The position numbers and the translations under genes are program-made. Positions 33,001 to 48,000 of a DNA stretch of 64,000 nucleotides are shown piece after piece (the first letter of the stretch is position 1; the number at the start of each line of letters is the position of its first letter). The notes under the pieces are model-generated. The model worked only from the letters and a program-made list of their open reading frames with translations, was not told the DNA's origin and ran no database searches. This DNA is from Caprimulgus europaeus (lineage: Eukaryota; Chordata; Aves; Caprimulgiformes; Caprimulgidae): assembly GCA_907165065.1 (NCBI GenBank), contig OU015524.1:62165295-62229294 (forward strand), in the 5' to 3' direction.

Positions 33001-36000
33001 GAGTTTGGTTTACTTCCCAGGTAGTTTCCTCAATAACAGTGTGGATTAAGGCCACTGCTGGTTATAAGAGAAACCCGATCTCAGCAGGTTTGGGTTAAGT
33101 CTACAGTTAAAAGCAACATATGATTTCCTCTTGGGATAATTTTTTCTTTCAGTCTCTTTCCCTTAGGAATTTGAGTTCTTGAGCTGACATCTTCACTTAC
33201 ATTCATTTTAAAGCACTAACTCAAACAGCATTCCTAAAATAAAACATGAAATCAGATGGAAAGGGCAGTGCTATGGCTAAACTCAGGGCGTTTAGAGATT
33301 CCTACAAGCAGGTATGCCTGTAAATTTTCTCTAGTTTCAGTTTTCATCCTCTTCAAAGGCTGAAATAATAATTTTAGATAATCCAATTATACTACCATTT
33401 ATAACTGTTTTATGTGCTTTTAGAATCATAGAATTGTTTTGGTTGGAAAAGACCTTTAAGATCATTGAGTCCAACTGTGAAATGGTTGTCCTGAGTGTCC
33501 TCTTTTCTATGTAATCCCATCAACTACAGTACTCTTATTTGATTTGCTATAGCCTGAGAGGAGGAAATTGTCTGTGGACTATAAATGAACTTTCTAATAT
33601 ATAGTGACTTCCCTGGCAAGCTCTTCTGTTTATTTAGGACCCACATTAGCAAGTGACAGTACCCTAAATTCTGCTGAACCTCTTTTTTGGCTGGCATGTG
33701 TCCGAGATCCAGATTTTGCTTCCTAGCTCAATCCTGCACGGCACAAGGGACTCAAGAAAACTCTGAGTAAAAATGGATTGAGTGGTTCAGATGGATATTG
33801 ATCTAACTTCCTCCAAGATTAAAAAAAAAAAAAAAGCAGTGACTGTGCTTACAACAGCAATGCTGCACTTGCACCCCTTATCTAGGGACTTCTTGACAAG
33901 ATAAACATTTTCCCCTGTTTACCAGGTAGCAAGATGGGAAAGCAAACTTATTTTGTACCTGGAGTGGAAATTCAATGGCATCATCTGGAGTAGACAGACC
34001 CCTGCTACCCTGACTTCCAGGTCTTTGCTCAAAGGAATGTGATTTAAATGGCTGTTTTCTCACAAAGCCTGACTCTTTCTTTAGTGTTTCAGAGTTGGGC
34101 TAGCCTTGGGAGAACTGAATAAAATTTCCCCTGCAAGAGGGAAGGTTTCCAGTGCTTGCTGGGAACTGCTGTCAACAGCCTGGCCAGGGGATTGCAAAAA
34201 AGGGGTTTAAGCAGGGAGAGGAGTTCCTGTGAAGCATTCCCAGGGGTTTGCTTCATGGTAACGAAAGGGCAGATGAATTCTGCCCTATTGTATCCTGGGT
34301 AGTATTTGTAATAATTCAAGCATCACTTGACTTGCTTGTAAAGGTTAGCTTTGTTCAGTGGTTTGTTTTCCAACAGCTGTTCCCATGGAGAAGTCCCTCT
34401 TTCACTCACTGAGAATTCAGCCTGGGTTAGAGAAAGAAACCTTGAAACGATTTGAAAACAGGCCAGAAAAGGCACAGAGGTGGGGAGGCAGGATATGAGT
34501 AAGGAGAGGTCAGGCTCTTCTCAGAGTGCCCAGGGCTCACTCGCACAAAGCACCAACATTCAGTAGTCAGGGACAGCGGTGTTTGCTCACTAAAACAAAT
34601 TCTGAGATGTAGATACTTCTCACTGGAGAATAAACTCTCGAGGAGATGCTTTGCTTTCCAGTCTGCTGCTGCTGACCCTTTTCCCCATGAAGGACACTCC
34701 TGGTGTTTTTGTCTGTTCCCACTGACCGCTGTGCCGTGCCCTTTGCTGCTGGAGGTTTGGAGCACTGGTAAACACAGGTTTCAGGATCAGGGAGGAAAGG
34801 AGCTGCAGATACTCTTTTCTGAGAGAACAGAAAGTGTAAACTGTGTTTAGGGGTAAGAAAAGCAAATACAAGTGAGGACAATGTTCCAGCATAACGCCTC
34901 ACACCGTTTTTACTGTGCAAATAGCCTCCAACTAACTGAATGTATTTCTACAGTAAGCTTGTTGAGATCAAATTGTGTTTTGATGGCATGAGGCAGTTTG
35001 ACAAGCAATGAGGACATTTGGTGCTAATGCAGCCAGCACAAAACCTACAAGGCCACAGTGCCTTTGAAAAACTCTGTGCTCTAGTTGCTGCTTCCCAGGC
35101 ATTGAGCTTACCCATTTTTTCCATCATGTCCCAGAGTTAGAGGAGGTGCAATTTGGTTTGTACTGTGCTGTGCACATGCAACTGAGGTGTAAGGCACTAG
35201 GCTTCCAGTACCCAGAGGACATTTCAAATCAGACTGAATGTATTTCTGCCATGAGAAGCACCTAAGCTCAGCTGTGGTTACTCAGATCATCTGTCACTAC
35301 CGCTTAAAGCAATGTGACAGGAAAGGTTCTCATATTTTGTTTGCTTTATCTACCCAAACTCTAACTTTCTTATTGTTAGCTTAAGACACCTATCAAAAAC
35401 CTTTCATATCCATGCTCCTAAGGATGCCTTTAATTACTGTAATGGAAAAGCACATTTAAAAAGAATAGTAACTTGTCAGTTGCTACTTACTGGTTTTATG
35501 TGGATGATGAAAGTACAGTAGGAGTGTCTGTTTTGTTTATTTGCTGTAGTTTATTTCTAGTCAGACTTGATGCATTTGCATAGTGTTGTACTGTTAAGGG
35601 TGGTGTTTACCCTGAACATGGGCAAAAGAACCATTCTGTAACTAAGGACATGAGAAGACATGGGAAAGTCCTGGTGAATTAGCTAAAAATAGATAGAATT
35701 TCAAATATTATTAGCCCCCTTTGCTGTCATGATCTCAATTCAAAAAGTGTTAAATTTATGCTAATATACTTTTGAATAACTGTCTATAAAGGGAAGTAAA
35801 CAATTTTTGCACTATGTTTTGCATTGATGCATTTTAAGTGCATGCTCTAAATTAGTTTGCTTGTCAATACGTGGGGAAGCTCTGTAGCCAAGGAATAACT
35901 TCCTCAGCTGCCTTCATGGTTGCAGCCTCTCATGGTGCTATGCATGTGTCCTGCCCCTTGTTACACCCACCTGGAGAGACCTACGGTCTGGGAATGGAGA

Positions 36001-39000
36001 GGACCACAGGGAGTTGCAGGGAAGTATCCACGAAATCTGACAGGCATTTCCCCCTCCAGCCTCCCCTCCCATTACAGGTAATCTGATTAACTACAGGACC
36101 CTTTGGATCCTACTCACTACAACAGACAGGCTCCTTGGGTAGTTAGTGACAGTGCAGACGCAGTACACAAAACCTCGTCAATTTGTGTTGGGAGGGAGGA
36201 GGATTGGGAAGCCTGATGAAGTCTGTTGGCCAGTCACAGTATGTGTTTTGTTTGCAGTTTTACTGTAACAGAGCGTTACCCCAGGCAGGGGCCAGAACGA
36301 CTCTTTCCCCTCTGGTCTTGGGAAATGAAATGACCTCCCCTACCTGGTTGTGCGGGTGCTGGGACAGTATCCAGAGCAGAGCGATGGAGGCGCGACGCAC
36401 GTCCGCGCTGCCGGATGCCAGGAGAGAGCACAGCTTGGGCAGGACGTCCTCAGCAACCATCTCCGCCTGGATGTCTGCTGGTTTGGGAAAACAACTGAGG
36501 TCAGGGAGCTTCAGAGCACCGTGAGGAGACATTCAGGCTCTGACTCATAAGCATTTGACTGCCTCATTGATGAAATTAGAAGGGACCTCTCCATCTCTGT
36601 GGGATGGGACAACACTGGTTGGTTGGTTGGTTATAAAAATAAACCCTCATTTATTCTGTCTCCTTTTACCAAAGGATTGATACAGGCTTGAGAGCAGAAT
36701 GTAGCTTTGGGCACCCTTTAGTTCGTGTCTGAACCCCAGTGAGAAGAAGGGAGAGGAGTTTTCTGAGTGCTTAATTGGCCTAAGGCCCAGTAGAAGGTGG
36801 CAGCTTCTGTTGCACAGACAGAAAGACATCTCCAAGCACCACGTATCTCACACAGTCATGGTTAGCCAGGGGAGAGATCAGCTGCCTTGGCTGAATCCTT
36901 ACACCTCACTTGTCCCTGCAACCTCAGCAAGTGCTTTTGGGCTCTAAAAGGCAATGCCAGAGCAGACAGCAGATGGAACTGCAGTCCTAAAAGGGCAAAT
37001 AGACCAGGGGTTTTCAATCACACCATGGAGCAGCACAGCGGTTCCTTGACTTCCAGCTCCACTATAATTGTGATTGCTTGAAAATGAAGCACCTCTATGT
37101 TTTCCAGATGAACAACTCTACCCTGAGTGTTCCAGTTGTCTGCCTTCATCTCCTGAGTATGATGTAAAAAAGGATCTTGGGCATTTAATAGGATACAGTG
37201 TTTTAATAGGATGACAAATGCTTGGGAGGAAATTATATTTAATGACAAACAGATTCATGCCTTGGGAGAAGGCAGGTCCCCACTCAGGCAACAATTTCAG
37301 GATATATGCTGTCCTAATCAGGTTTAATGCTTAGGAAACATGGAAGGGAGAAAAACTTAATACAGTTGCAAAGGTTCTGCACATAAGATGACCTCTGCTG
37401 TCTCTGCTGTCTCTCTCACTTTGTCCAGATACTTCCCTTCGCTACCTGGGAGCTCTGAGGATGGTTTAGTGAGTAAACCTGTACTTCCTTCTTCCCTTAA
37501 CATCCACTTAAAATGTAGGAATGTATCTCTCTGCTTTTAACATGAGAGGTTCCCAGCCCACTGTGCTCTCTCTGAAAGGCAGAGAGAGAAAGAAAAAGAA
37601 ATAGTGTGATTATTTATCCCAAATATATTGCTTACCACTTGTAGCCAAATTTCTTAGGCAAACACATGCCTGGCTTGAAACCTGCTTGTGCCAAAGAGGG
37701 GGAAGAAAAAAAGAAAAGAGAGAGAGGAAAAAAAAAGTGGTTTCAGTAATGCATGTTCTTGGCTATTGTATACAAAATAAATGTCACAACACTAGCAAGC
37801 TATTACATTATCTTCAGAGAACAAATTTTGGGACATGGTTGTTTTTCAAAGTTTGATGAATTTTTTTTCAACCTCCTCTAGTATTAGTCATCCTGTTGTT
37901 GATGAGGAAGAGCCAATGGGGGTCAGATGTTGGTTTATTTTAGGAATGTCAGATAACTTATAGGAAAATGAGGGGAGTGAATTTGTCTCATTTGCTTTGC
38001 CTTTTTTTCACCTCCTTCCTACACCGAATTTAAGGTTCCACCCTTTAAATCCTGAACTGTGGCTTACTGAAGTTTCTTTGGTGTGACTTCCAACAAAGCA
38101 AAATGTTCAAGGTGTTATTCTTTGAAGCCATATAGTAAAAGTTATGGATACCAAAAAAAAAAAAAAAAGTAGCATAATAGGTGTTCCAGGCACCTTCTGT
38201 CACAGACATAGTAATCAAAGATAGTTGAGAGCCTGGACAGAGCACTTCACACATGTAGTTTCAGTTTTAATGAATACAGGCCATCCTAGTCTAAAAAACG
38301 TGTCCAGGGCTATGGAACAACTTTAATGATTTCTCTTCTCCTTCTGCACACACTGACCTTGTAGAACCTATGTAGCTTCTAATATACGTGTCTTTTCTCA
38401 TGGGAAAGATGCTACATAGGCACCTGTACAGGAGGTAAGCAAAATTATGCAAGACAACCTGGAAGCCCAAGTTTACAGCTCTACTCTGATGCTAAGCCTT
38501 TACACAAGAGAAAGCTACAGCTTTACCTTGTCCACAGAAGAGGATAGGAGAGAGATGAGTGTCCGCAGCAGGAATCTGTTACCAGGTTTCAGCATGGCTT
38601 CATGGTGCTGAGCATTGGCTGCCACATTGCTAAGGGCAGCACAGCTGTAATACTGCAGAGAGCCAAGAAAAAAGTAGAGAGAGAGGAGGTCACAGTGGTG
38701 ACATGTTGAAGAGAATAAAAATAAATTGGAGAAATGCTCAAATTTAGAGCTGATGAAAATGAAGTGTTTTATTGCGTAGATGTGATAACAGCCTGAGTGG
38801 GCTTCCTCCAGGAACAGTGATGCAATCTGCTGTCACAACAACAGCAGTCATGCTGTGGCACTTCACGTTGTACAAACCCACTAGGACCCCAGGTATTTGG
38901 GAATGTACTGTGCTGCTGCAACAACACTGCTACTTGCACCTAAGTTAGTGCATCTGCATCTGCAATATTATATGTTTACATTGATTTACTTAAGCCGGAT

Positions 39001-42000
39001 GTAGTCATTGCCCTAGCATGCCAAGAGATCATTTATTTTCAAAGTATTTAAACATTAATGCTAGGGAGCTTTACATATGTAATGTATGTATATATTACTA
39101 GGGAGGTATAATTAGAAAAAACAGGTTGAACTGCAGAGAAGGAAATTTTAAGACGAATCTCAGAGAAAGCTGATGATGCTGAAACAGTTTGCAGAAAGCA
39201 ATTCCAGAGGCTCCATCACTTCAGAAATTTAAAAGATAACTTAGAGATAACAAAATTAATGAAGGAAACAATCTTGTACTACTCAGAGGACCTAATGAAT
39301 GAACTAGTGGATTTTAAGCTTCATAATTTTTCATCAGCATACTTTTGAACCTAGACCAGCTCCCTGTTAAGCATGCAGAATCACAGAGCTGTCTGTGGTA
39401 GGCATGAAATGGGAAGATTTCCCAGACATTTACAATAAGAAGATAAAAAAAATCTTTGCAAGTTATGCTTTTTCAGAAGATTTAGTAAAATTGCTTAGAG
39501 TGGAAGATCAAAGTTAGGATGTAAAAAAAAAAAAACAAACAAAAACCAGAGGAAGAACCTTATCTGCAACTTGTCTGATAAGCTCTGATAAGCACAAGAT
39601 GCTCTCGTGTTTCTTCTCTAAAGAAACCTTCCCTCCTCTCCACCTTTTCATTTGCACGTGCTGTGGTTTGTCCTCTCCTGGCAGTCACACTGTTATTGCT
39701 TAAACATCTGACCTGTTTGAGCCATACCTGCACTTCTGAGTCAGGAGATTCCAGCAGCAAGGCAAGAACTGGTAGGGCTCCTTCCTTGCACAGGACCTGT
39801 TGGATTTTCTCTGCCATATTTTTTAAAAAAAAAAAAAAAAAGTGCTGTTAGTGTGTAGTGTCTTTCCCCTTCCCTTCCTCTCATCTGGAGGCACCATTCA
39901 GAAGGGATATGCACAATCACTGGATTTTAGAGAGTGGTGAAGTTGTTCAAATATATGCCAACTGGTGTGACTGTAGACTATATAATTTAGAGTTTGTGCA
40001 AAGTGGCTGTACCCAGGCATTTCAGCAAAATGACTGGCAGGCTGGCTGCTCATTTAGGCCTTTGCAGCTTTTATGCTAAAGACTGTTGCGAGAATCTGAA
40101 TTGCTGGAGAAGCTGAAAAACCTCAGCTACGAATTTCACCATGATTTCTGTATTAAAAAAAAAAAAAGATTATTTAAAAACTTCTGGATAATAACAGAGG
40201 TGTAACAGCCAGCGGTGGAAGTTCTTGCCAACCATTCCTTTCCGCTATATGGAGATAGGAGACATTACTCACAACTGCATCATTTAGCTGTGTGGGATAA
40301 TGGTATCATCTAGACAGGTGAGATTTAATGCTGGTTTGTTTCAGAGTTAATGTATAGTAGTACACACATTCTTGCAGAGGACCAAATACTGCTTTAGCTA
40401 AAGCTGGTGGCAGATATCCCAGGAGCCTTTAACATCTGGCCCATAATAGTTATATTTTGCATCTTCCAACATAAAGTTAGGGTCACGAGTCAATGTTCCT
40501 AGACCTTGACCTTGTTGGATAAGCTTCTGAATTTGCTTCAAAGTACCACCAAATGTGCTGTGAACTTTTTAGACCAAGTTATTTCTTTATTTATTTTTCT
40601 TTCTTTAAGTGCTTGTACATTAGCCCCTTGGGGTTGAAAATCAAGCCTTCCTATTTCAGTTCTAGACAAAAAAAGGTCTGTATTAGCTAAAGAGAGGCCA
40701 AACTTAAATCATCAGCCAAAGGTATCAACATGAATGCCCATATGCAAAGGAAATAATTTGTTGCTCAGATATGCCTTAACCCTTTTGAATTAATTTTCTA
40801 ACAGTAAGAAATTTTCTTTCAGCAATTATAGATAAATCATTAGTCAGAAAGTACCTGATTGTGTGAGGTTGAGAATAGCACCAACTGCATTTTGTTGGAC
40901 TCTAGGATCGTAGGAATTGGCTAGAGACAACAGCGGTGTAACTCCTCGAGCAGCGCCAATAGCCTCTCGGTTGGACTCTGGAGAAAAGAGTCAGAAAAAG
41001 AAGGAAATAAGACATTGCCATCTTACTGCCAGCCAGGAGCAGGACAACTTGCAGGACTAGATTTCTTTGGTGTTTGCTTCTCTGATTCTTTGGTATATAT
41101 AAAAATTTCTCTGCATGTTCAAAGGAACCTGTTAAAAATTCCAAGAGCTCAATGGGGAAGAAACTAACTCATGACTTCTGGATTAGCCACAGATCACAGC
41201 CAGTTCAATGCTTTTGTTCTGTGACTGAGATGATTAAAATAAAAGGACCATAACTCCCCTTAAACAGGTTAGTAAGGCTTCATACTCGCCTTGTACCCCT
41301 GGTATGTCTGATCCAGCTATTCACAGTGTGCCAACCAAAACCTACATAATTAACTGCAGATAAGACTGAATTAATCTAGCAGAGTATGTTCAGGGCTAAT
41401 TTCTCTCTTTGAATGTGCCTACATCACTCCTTTGACAGCTACAAACAATGCAGAGGTTTCTAAAGACAGAATTTGACTTAACCACTGGAATTTGAAAAGA
41501 TGCTTCCTCTCTGAAGTGATGAAGCTTTCTTCCATGGCAGCGTATTAAATTGTACAGTTGTATTCAACATCCTGGATTACAAGAATTCAAAAAAGATCTG
41601 CAGAGTCCCTTGAGACTCCTGGATGAAGCACTGGGAAAAAAACCCCCAACCTATAATACTTAAATATTGCTATAAAATTAACTATATGCTATAAAATACT
41701 ATATAACATATTTATGTACTGTGTATATATGTATACTACATATGATAAAGTTATACTATGCTATGAAATATAATACAATTTAAGAAAAAAACCCCTGCTT
41801 TTAGTTCTACTCCTTTTTTTTGGACTTACTGAAGGTAACCTCAGCTGCATGATAGAAGAGAATCGTTCCGTTATGCTCTTCCCTACCCCTCTACCATGAG
41901 GCCATCAAAACATTTGCAACAAACAACCTGCTGCCACACTCAGACAGCTGTGGTCCTCTCCCCTTTACTGTCTTTCTTACACATTATCTGTATTTTTTTC

Positions 42001-45000
42001 TTATAGGCATTCTAGTGGCATGATTTTGAGAAAATAGGGTGTTGGCAGCAGTGTTCTTTGAAGTTGATGAGATTTAAATGGGAACTAGACAAATGAAGAA
42101 TTATCTTAATATCACAGTATTCTGCAGATTACTTTATAAAAAGAAAAAGCAAAGTCCAGAGTCTACATCTTTCATTGTTTCTATGAGCCAACCTGCCACT
42201 GAAGACCATAGGAGTTTTAGTTGAGTATTGCTTCATTTACGGACATTTCTAAACAATGGTCGGTCTCTGGAAGTTTGCTGAGAAAAACATGAAGCAGAGG
42301 AAAGCGAGAAATGTGGAGGTATTTGGATGAGATCAACTCTTCAGGTGCTAGCTAACTGTGTGAGTTAAGAGAACAAAGTCATTATACCTGGAAGCAATCT
42401 ATACTGGAACTGACACACAGAGATAATCCAGGATATCTCTTCAAGCATAGTTCAGCCAGTACCCGTTTAGGATTCCAGGACAAGTCTTTTCTGCCTTCAT
42501 ATGAATACTTTATGCTTAAGGAAATACTTTTTACCTGGAAAAAAATACTCTATTTCTTGAGCAAAATAATTGTTCCAGGAAGAGTCATGTATTTAAAAAT
42601 AGCTTTTCCACGTGGGAAGCTATTATTCTGGTGAAATTTTCTGGCCAATTTTGTAGATAAGCCTTTCTCCCATCTAATCTGCCTGCATATTGTTCTTTTG
42701 TTTCCCTCAGCAGAAGCAGAAATTCTTTTGTGTGGCTCCAACTGATGGAAATCAGTCTGGTGTGATGTAAACTCTAATTAGTTGAGTAAAGAAGAGTGGT
42801 AAAAAGATTGAGAATTCAGATATTGCTGCTTCCTTCATTCTTCCACACAAAACACTCCATGAATATTTGTGAATATGGAAGAGAACCACATATTTGGGTA
42901 AAGGGATTACAAACTTTCAGACAAAACTTGGGCAAAATATAACAGAAAATAAGTCACTGGGTGCTTCAAAGGTTTTTCTTCCTTAAAGAAACATAACTGG
43001 CTTGATTTGGAAAGGCTTCACAACCATCACAGCTCAAACAATTTTTCTGCCCGAGGACTCGGAGCTGGTGGTCAACACAGGAAGCCTCCAGTGGCAAGAT
43101 GAGCTCTTACAGCCTGCTTTGGAGAGATGGGGCACATCGAGACCCAGGGATCCCACTCCTGCCTGGGAAGGACTGGAGCACCTGCTCTCATCACGGGAGA
43201 GTGGAGAGACCACAACAGGTATTGACATGACAGAAACCTCTGGGACCAATTTTTTTTTTTTCTTTTCCTTGGGTCATTCACTAGCTGACAAGTTCTCCAC
43301 TGCAGTCTTTGTTAGTGCCCATTCTTGTGGCTATGCTGGATTTATTCTTACATATGTCATTTTTGCTTATCCTTCTCTTCATTCTCATTCTAGTTTGGGT
43401 CAGATAATGTGGCTGAACAGTACCTGTTTCATCAACTTATGTCAGAATGGATGGAGATATCCATCTCATCAAGATGTGTAACTCTACTATCATCTCTGTA
43501 AGAGATGTGGCAGGCTAGGTCGTGTTTCTCTGCTGGACCACCTGTTTCTCTGAGTAACACAGTCCCTCCACTGATGTCACTGCAATTGCTGATGGCCCTC
43601 AGAGTGCTTTTAGAAGGGAACCTCATATTCGGATGCCACTCAAAAGTGGAGAAATCAATAATATCTATTCAATCTGGGTTTGAATAACCTTGAAACCTGC
43701 ATTTATAAATTCTTTCTTCCCACTCTCTGCCACTTGTGCACTTTATAACTCTCCTGTCGGTGCAACGTTGAGCATGCACTGCACTCACTGCATTCTCCTT
43801 CTTCGGCTTCATGCAGATGTTCAGGCCTCTCTAACCTGTGCTGCCAACGTTTAGTTCTGTTCCTATGTACTCTGAGAAGAGTTCTTATCCCAGAACAGAT
43901 TACTTTCACCCACAGATTGAAAAGCTCCAGATAATAGCAAATGTGTATGTGTCCTCTTGCTGCGTGGACAAATGCTACTGTTGGAACAAAATGACTTTCA
44001 AATCTTTTTAATCTGAATTAGTTTGTTTGCTGTTTTTGTTTTTTGCTACCTATTGCAGTGAGTATCAGACAACCCAGCTTACGTACAACTTGCAGTCACA
44101 TTACGAAATAGCTTCATTCTGTACACAGTCTTGGATATTTACTGCAGCAGAGTTAAGACACATTACCATTCTTGGATTTAGAATTTTAATCACCTTAAAG
44201 CTATCTAAAGGATCTTCCTAATATGATTGTGCTTCCATATTTATCTTTTCTAAATCACTCTGAAGCATGAATGGTTTACTTGAGGGACATGGTTGAACAG
44301 AATACTTTTCTCAAGTAGGCCCTTTAAGATCTCAAAGTCTGCAAGTTAAAATTAAAATAAACCCTAGAGAATTGCCTCTTGCTTTAGTCTCATTGCTGTG
44401 GTAGCTAAACATAGCCTGAAAAAGAAATAAATGAGTCCAGTCTGTCTAAATGCTAGTTAAACTGGGACAGAGATCCTCAAAACTGATCTAAATCCCAGAC
44501 AGCAACCCAGCCTATGCTCTCGCAGGACTGCCTACCTCTACATTCAGCAGATGGCTTCCTATCTAGTTTGAAAGCTCCCTGAACACTTAATTTGAACTAC
44601 CTGTGCTCAGAAATACACTGACACTTAGGGGAGTGTGCAATGGTATTAGATAACCACCTTCAACAGAGAATGAAGGTGGATTTGATCTGGAGTGGCTGAG
44701 AGTTCCCTACACTCTGGGTTAGAGACATCTAGGAGAGCTAGAGTGCCTTCAGGACTAGGGGATATCCTTAGGTACTGAAAGAAGTTGCTTTCTCTGTGGA
44801 CTGCTTAAAACAGGTGAAGGGATATCCCTCTGTAGATCTTCAGATACATAACTCTGCCAATTGTACATAAAGAATGTCCTCCAAGTACCAAGCATCTAAA
44901 ATTTTAGTGATGCCATGCCTAATTTAGACATTTGAATAAAGCAATTTGCATTCCACACAAACTAATGTAATATACAGTTCTTAACCTGACCATAATAATA

Positions 45001-48000
45001 TGCAATACTTAAAAAAAAGTTTCAAAGGGAAAAAAATATTTTAAAACCTGCATATAAATAAAAGATGGGATAAAATGCAAATCAGCACTTTGATGTTGTT
45101 GTATCCTGCTTTTCCATCCACTCCCCCTTTGCAAGACAAATATTTAAATGAGTAAGTAACACTTTCACCATGCTTCTCCAGCCTTCCGAGAGATCTGATT
45201 GCAACTTCCCATACTGGAGAGGGAAGCTGGTGGAATAAACACTAAAGGAACAGAAATACCTATTATTCATGGCTTTTATACAGGGATTTATACAATATGT
45301 ACAGTAGAATCACACACTTTGTGAATAAGCCAGACTAACCTGATAACCTTTCCTTTCCTAACTGTGCTTGAGCTTATCTATGCGGATGCCAGGAAAATAT
45401 CTACATCATGATATGAAACATGCAAGAGAAGATGGTGATAAATGCAAGAAGTGCATGGTGGCTAAGGAACTGACTAAAAGGAAGCTGGCAGCAAGTTCTG
45501 CTGCATGGGAATGACCACCTGGAAGGAGGCTACAAGTGGAATTCCATACGGACTGGTCTGTTGTTTTTGAACCAAAAAGTTAATACAAAAGCGTGAGTGC
45601 ATCACTGTAAATGTGGTGGGGGACTGGAATATTTTACAAATAACAGACAAGTTAGAAGACTGAAGCAACAGAAATAGAACAAAACTTTCTAGTACAAAAT
45701 GCAGGGACATGCACTTTGAAACATTTGTTGCAGACCCTTAATTAATTGGTGTCTGCTGCAAATAGCAGCAGAGGAGGAGAAACACAACGTGATTAAGTCA
45801 GCTGCAGGACAGCAACATCACCATGATGCAATCACAAAAAAATCAAGTGTTACCATGAGATATACCACAAAACATATTTCCCTGGATGCCCCAATAAAAG
45901 ACACAGGTAAGACCCCAGCTGAAATACTGCACATTTCTGGTGACCTCTCTTTTGGAAGAGATTAATTCAAAATGGAACTCCTGCAGCATTTATGTACATG
46001 TTCAGACTGTAACAATGCATGAGGTCTGTGGCATCACAAACCAGCAGACAAAATTACTATGTTCCATTTCTGGAACATATAATTTACACTCAGAAGAGCT
46101 ATGAAGATGAATGGAGAGCCTCGCTTACAAACGAAGTCTTAAATGAGCTTGGCTTTTTCAGTCTGGTAAAATGAAGGAGCCTGACCAGCACAGACATCTG
46201 AGAGGGACAACGGCCGAAGCAAAAGCCAGTGTGGACACTAATTAATATAAGCTGGTCATGCATATATTTAGGTTGGAAATCAGAAATAGGTTTGCAATCA
46301 TAAGAGAATGAAGGTCAGAAACACTGAGAAAAAGATCCTAGCTGGAATTTCAAGAGGTTGAATTTATGATGTGGGAATACCAAAATTTGCTCCTGCATCT
46401 TATGACTCTTAAACCAATTGCAAATATGTTGTTTCACTTTGAAACATGATGTAGGAGTTTAATGAATTCACTGTAGAGGATAAAGAGAAAGAACAGCACA
46501 CTTACCTGAAACAGCCAAAGTCATGGTGCAGGCACAAGAATTACACTGGACAGTGGGATCCTCCGACTCAAGCAGATCCAGAATTGGCTCAAGTAAACCC
46601 ATTTGGACAACTGTTTCTTTGTCAACTATTCATAAATGTAAGAAAAGATGGACAAACAGAAAAATAAACAGTCAATACCTTTGTGAAAAGAATGTATCTT
46701 CCTCTGACTGCTTTAGGGGTCTATGTTCTGATTATGCAAAACAGACCTGAGATGGAAACAGCCTGAAAGGCACTCATAGTCCCTAGCTTGGTTTGCTTGA
46801 TTCCTCTTCAGATTCATGAAAGACTGTAAGAGATGTTCAGAGGTTCTAGTTCAGAAGGTCCCAAATATTTCTTCTAGCAATTCTGTTTTCAAACATAAGG
46901 TTCATTTTGGAAAGTGCAACTGCAACTTTCCAACAGGTTCACAATTTAATCAGTGCCCCACTCTTTTTCTTCTGAAATCTACCTTTTAAATATTTTTTTT
47001 TTACTTGTAAATAGTGACATGATATTATTGGCAGCAAGATGCTTAAAAAAAAGAAAAGAAAAAAAAAATCTATCTTCATTGAAGACTGATCTGTCTTCTG
47101 CTGTTACAGGATAGTGTGATAGAATACCAGTTGTGGCCCAGGTGCCAGGGAGCACAGTGGATGCAACAAGGACTGTTGATGAGGTGTGGGGTGTTCATGC
47201 TCTGTCTATCAACATAAACCTTATTGGGAAGTTTGTCATCTGCACCTTCCAGATCCTACCTCAATTACATTTGCCCTATTAGTTATAGAATAAAGTGAAT
47301 TCTATTAAACATTTCTCTTTTTTTAAATATAAAATCTGCAAGCAATTTAAGACCAAGGTCCAGTTAATAAATAACAAGAAAATGAGCACTGTCTCACAGG
47401 CAGAGTCTATTTCTAAGAGCTGTATCTGTTACTTGAAAGGCTAAGTGGTGGGCTCTCGATCCAAGGATGATAAGAATATAGCTGTTCCCACACCAGTTTA
47501 GGAATAATTTACCAGCCTTTGCATAGAGATCCAAGATCTCTTGCCACATGATATAATCTAGCTGGAGTGATCCGATATATTCTGGTGCCGCGAGAAGCTA
47601 TGTAGCTTGCAGACAGAAACAGACTCACACACGTCCTATCAGGAACACAAGAAGCAGAATTGGATGTGTGTAGACCTCAGTGTGTAGATGTGCCCTCCTC
47701 CTGCCTGAGTCAGGCTGAAGAGATAGTTTTTCACGTGAACAGAGATGTGTTGTTAATTACTCACTGTTTTCTTCCAGCAAGAAGTTGACAAGGGACAAGG
47801 AAGACATCTGCTGCACCTCCAGGTCAGCAGACCGTAGTAAGGCATAGAAGGGCTCCAGATGCTCCACAGGCAGGGGGACGTTCACTGCAGGAATGAGAGG
47901 AAATATTCAGAAGTCTCATTGTTCACTGCAGTCACATTTTCCTCTTGTTGTTCTTAAGCCTCAGGTGCTACTGTACATAGTCTGAGTGGTATTCCCCTTC

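Noticed and set aside
37018..37134. Minus-strand candidate exon (frame [20 protein letters not shown]) between coding exons 8 and 9 of the Vac8-like gene
   Set aside because: It does not read as an ARM repeat, and exon 8 joins exon 9 directly with correct phase and a natural repeat (LRNLATS-DIQAEMV).
43002..43481. 159-codon plus-strand frame in the 5.5 kb intron of the Vac8-like gene
   Set aside because: Composition changes sharply along the frame and no family pattern is seen; chance is likely, although a degraded repeat cannot be excluded.
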